This document shows, in pieces, positions 62,273-64,000 of a stretch of DNA of 64,000 bases (positions are counted from its first letter, which is position 1; each line of letters starts with the position of its first letter). The notes under the pieces are model-generated. The model did no database searches and was not told where the DNA came from. It saw only the letters and a program-made list of their open reading frames with translations. This stretch comes from Phytopseudomonas seleniipraecipitans (lineage in GTDB: Bacteria > Pseudomonadota > Gammaproteobacteria > Pseudomonadales > Pseudomonadaceae). The position numbers and the translations under genes were made by a program. The stretch lies in NCBI RefSeq assembly GCF_900102335.1, contig NZ_FNBM01000001.1:310001-374000 (forward strand). Reading direction: 5' to 3'.

Positions 62273-63724
62273 TTAGACCAGCGCGTCACCGACATGCAGG
62301 ATCTTCATGCCGTTGGTGCCACCGATGGTGTGGTAGCTGTCGCCCTTGGTAAGGATGACCCAGTCGCCTTGCTGCACGAGGCCGCGCTTGAGCAACTCGT
62401 CCACCGCCGCCTGGCTGACTTCGCCCGGTGGCAGCGCCGCCGGATCGAACGGGATGGTGTACACGCCACGGAACATTGCCGAACGAGCCTGGGTGTCGCG
62501 GTGCGGGGAGAACGAGTAGATCGGCACCGAGGAGCGGATGCGCGACATGATCAGCGGCGTGTAGCCACTTTCGGTCAGCGCGATGATCGCCTTCACGCCG
62601 GGGAAGTGGTTGGCCGTATACATGGCCGCCAGGGCGATGCTTTCGTCGCAACGCTCGAAGGTCTTGCCGATACGGTGGCTGGAGCTCTTGCCGGTCGGGT
62701 GACGTTCGGCGCCCAGGCAAATGCGCGCCATGGCTTGCACCGCTTCCAGCGGATAGGCGCCAGCGGCGCTTTCTGCCGAGAGCATGACCGCGTCGGTGTA
62801 GTCGAGCACGGCGTTGGCCACGTCGGACACTTCGGCACGGGTCGGCATCGGATTCTGGATCATCGACTCCATCATCTGGGTCGCGACGATCACCGCCTTG
62901 TTGTGGCGGCGGGCGTGCAGAATGATCTTCTTCTGAATACCCACCAGCTCGGCATCGCCGATTTCCACACCCAGATCACCACGGGCCACCATCACCACGT
63001 CGCTGGCCTTGATCAAACCGTCGAGGGTTTCGTCATCGGCAACGGCTTCGGCGCGTTCGATCTTGGCGACCAGCCAGGCCTTGCCGCCGGACTCGTCACG
63101 CAGCTGGCGGGCATATTCCATGTCCGCCGCATCACGCGGGAAGGAAACGGCCAGGTAGTCCAGGTCCATTTCTGCCGCGAGCTTGATGTCGGCCTTGTCT
63201 TTCTCGGTCAGTGCCGGCGCAGTCAGGCCGCCGCCACGGCGGTTGATGCCTTTGTGGTCGGACAGCGGGCCGCCGATCAGCACCACGCAATTGAGGGTGT
63301 CGGCAGTGGTGGTTTCCACGCGCATGACCACACGGCCATCGTCGAGCAGCAGCTCGTCACCCACGCCGCAATCCTTGACCAGGTCCGGGTAATCGATACC
63401 CACGATGTCCTGGTTGCCGTCAGTCAGCGGATGGCTGGTAGAGAAGGTGAAACGATCACCGACCTTCAGCTCGATACGCTTGTTGGCGAATTTTGCGATA
63501 CGGATCTTCGGCCCCTGCAGGTCACCCAGCAGCGCCACGTGTCGACCGTGCTTGGCAGCGATGTCACGAACCAGCTTGGCACGTGCCTTGTGGTCTTCTG
63601 GCGAGCCATGGGAGAAGTTCAGGCGGGCAACGTCGAGCCCTGCAAGAATCAGTTGTTCCAGCATTTCCGGGGAATTGCTGGCTGGGCCGAGGGTGGCGAC
63701 GATTTTGGTGCGGCGAGCGGTCAT
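62273..63724 (-). CDS. pykA: Pyruvate kinase, PykA type
   Basis: A 483-residue glycolytic enzyme that turns phosphoenolpyruvate and ADP into pyruvate and ATP. Motifs: RRTKIVATLGPASN start, ARLNFSHG (substrate), LGDLQGPKIRIAKF, the catalytic lysine in LVAKIERAEAV, MVARGDLGVEIG (metal), ATQMMESMIQNPMPTRAEVSDVANAVLDYTDAVMLSAESAAG. Length and sequence fit PykA (PA4329) rather than PykF. ATG 63724 follows GGAG on the minus strand. Confidence 0.95.
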   Translation of the reverse strand: MTARRTKIVATLGPASNSPEMLEQLILAGLDVARLNFSHGSPEDHKARAKLVRDIAAKHGRHVALLGDLQGPKIRIAKFANKRIELKVGDRFTFSTSHPLTDGNQDIVGIDYPDLVKDCGVGDELLLDDGRVVMRVETTTADTLNCVVLIGGPLSDHKGINRRGGGLTAPALTEKDKADIKLAAEMDLDYLAVSFPRDAADMEYARQLRDESGGKAWLVAKIERAEAVADDETLDGLIKASDVVMVARGDLGVEIGDAELVGIQKKIILHARRHNKAVIVATQMMESMIQNPMPTRAEVSDVANAVLDYTDAVMLSAESAAGAYPLEAVQAMARICLGAERHPTGKSSSHRIGKTFERCDESIALAAMYTANHFPGVKAIIALTESGYTPLIMSRIRSSVPIYSFSPHRDTQARSAMFRGVYTIPFDPAALPPGEVSQAAVDELLKRGLVQQGDWVILTKGDSYHTIGGTNGMKILHVGDALV

Positions 63725-63795
63725 GCGCGGACTCCTAAGTTGAAGCAGACCGCGAGGCTACTACGCCGCCGTGTTGTAGTCATTGTTCCTCTGCA

Positions 63796-64000
63796 CTACT
63801 TTTCGCCTGCCAACTTGATCACAGGCGTATCGCAGCTCAGCATTTCGAGCAGGCTTACAGCCGTGTGGCCGATGTACAGACTGCCCCTGCGCCCGCGGGG
63901 GAAGGCGCCTGTGTCTGGCATATCGTTTGCTGCTTTTGCACTAGCCGCACAGCGTGTTGGGACCAGAAGACTCCGTCTCGTCAGCCCGGCAGCGTGGGCC
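63796..64000 (-). pseudogene. Possible universal stress protein C-terminal fragment
   Basis: On the minus strand a frame is open from the window edge to a TAG at 63796-63798. Its last 35 residues (GRRGSLYIGHTAVSLLEML, then SCDTPVIKL) resemble the GRxG...G(N/S/H)TA end of universal stress proteins, whereas the part before is unlike one. It may be a decayed gene, or chance. The gap 63725-63795 shows only the pyk leader. Confidence 0.3.

Noticed and set aside
1-64000. CRISPR arrays, tRNA or rRNA genes, integrase or phage genes
   Set aside because: No regularly spaced repeats, no tRNA-like cloverleaf or CCA end, and no integrase, capsid or replication motifs were found by reading both strands.

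Overview
The window reads as a chromosomal stretch of a Pseudomonas species. Coding DNA is dense and GC-rich, and several genes closely match characterised Pseudomonas proteins: a XenA-type xenobiotic reductase, the ornithine-lipid pair OlsB/OlsA, and a class I fumarase, diguanylate cyclase, ferredoxin reductase and pyruvate kinase block whose order I recall from P. aeruginosa (the PA4329-PA4333 region). No rRNA, tRNA, CRISPR array, phage or plasmid replication gene was recognised.

Layout. 1-6.4 kb holds lipid and envelope functions: an ACP phosphodiesterase end, a tandem-wHTH GntR regulator facing an AbrB-type membrane protein, olsBA behind a Pho-box-like array, and a ClsB-like cardiolipin synthase. 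6.4-15.4 kb holds a GAF histidine kinase, a TetR/MFS pair, a truncated flavin monooxygenase fused to the end of a CHASE4-PAS-GGDEF-EAL gene, xenA with an ArsR regulator, and a hemerythrin. 15.8-29.7 kb is dominated by three large hybrid kinases: a LOV blue-light kinase, a CheB-CheR-PAS-kinase-REC fusion, and a multi-PAS kinase. Between them sit a thioesterase, an overlapping DUF3182/hydrolase pair, and an orphan type III translocon-like (HrpK/NolX) protein.

29.9-44.9 kb is mixed: a TetR and dehydrogenase pair with clear operators, a Kef-type antiporter, an esterase and LysR pair, a Cache-GGDEF-EAL protein coupled to a PhnD-like binding protein, trmK, a small graveyard of three damaged genes (LysR, VOC, GST), a PQQ-type sugar dehydrogenase lipoprotein, AraC and a cupin. 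45-48.7 kb is a probable polyamine uptake and oxidation module under an NTF2-AraC regulator. 48.9-53.9 kb carries metE, an isochorismatase-type hydrolase facing a GlxA-type regulator, and a DUF1028 gene. A 270-bp MITE-like element sits exactly in the shared stop site of the last two genes.

53.9-58.1 kb is an iron-starvation sigma/anti-sigma/TonB receptor system behind a Fur-box-like site. 58.4-63.7 kb is the fumarase to pyruvate kinase core. Signalling is the theme: four histidine kinases, three GGDEF proteins (two also carrying EAL) and about a dozen one-component regulators. The most unusual points are the MITE inserted without cost into a CTAG used as stop by two convergent genes, the orphan HrpK/NolX protein, the uncharacterised DUF3182-hydrolase pair, and a short motif shared by three neighbouring transcription units.
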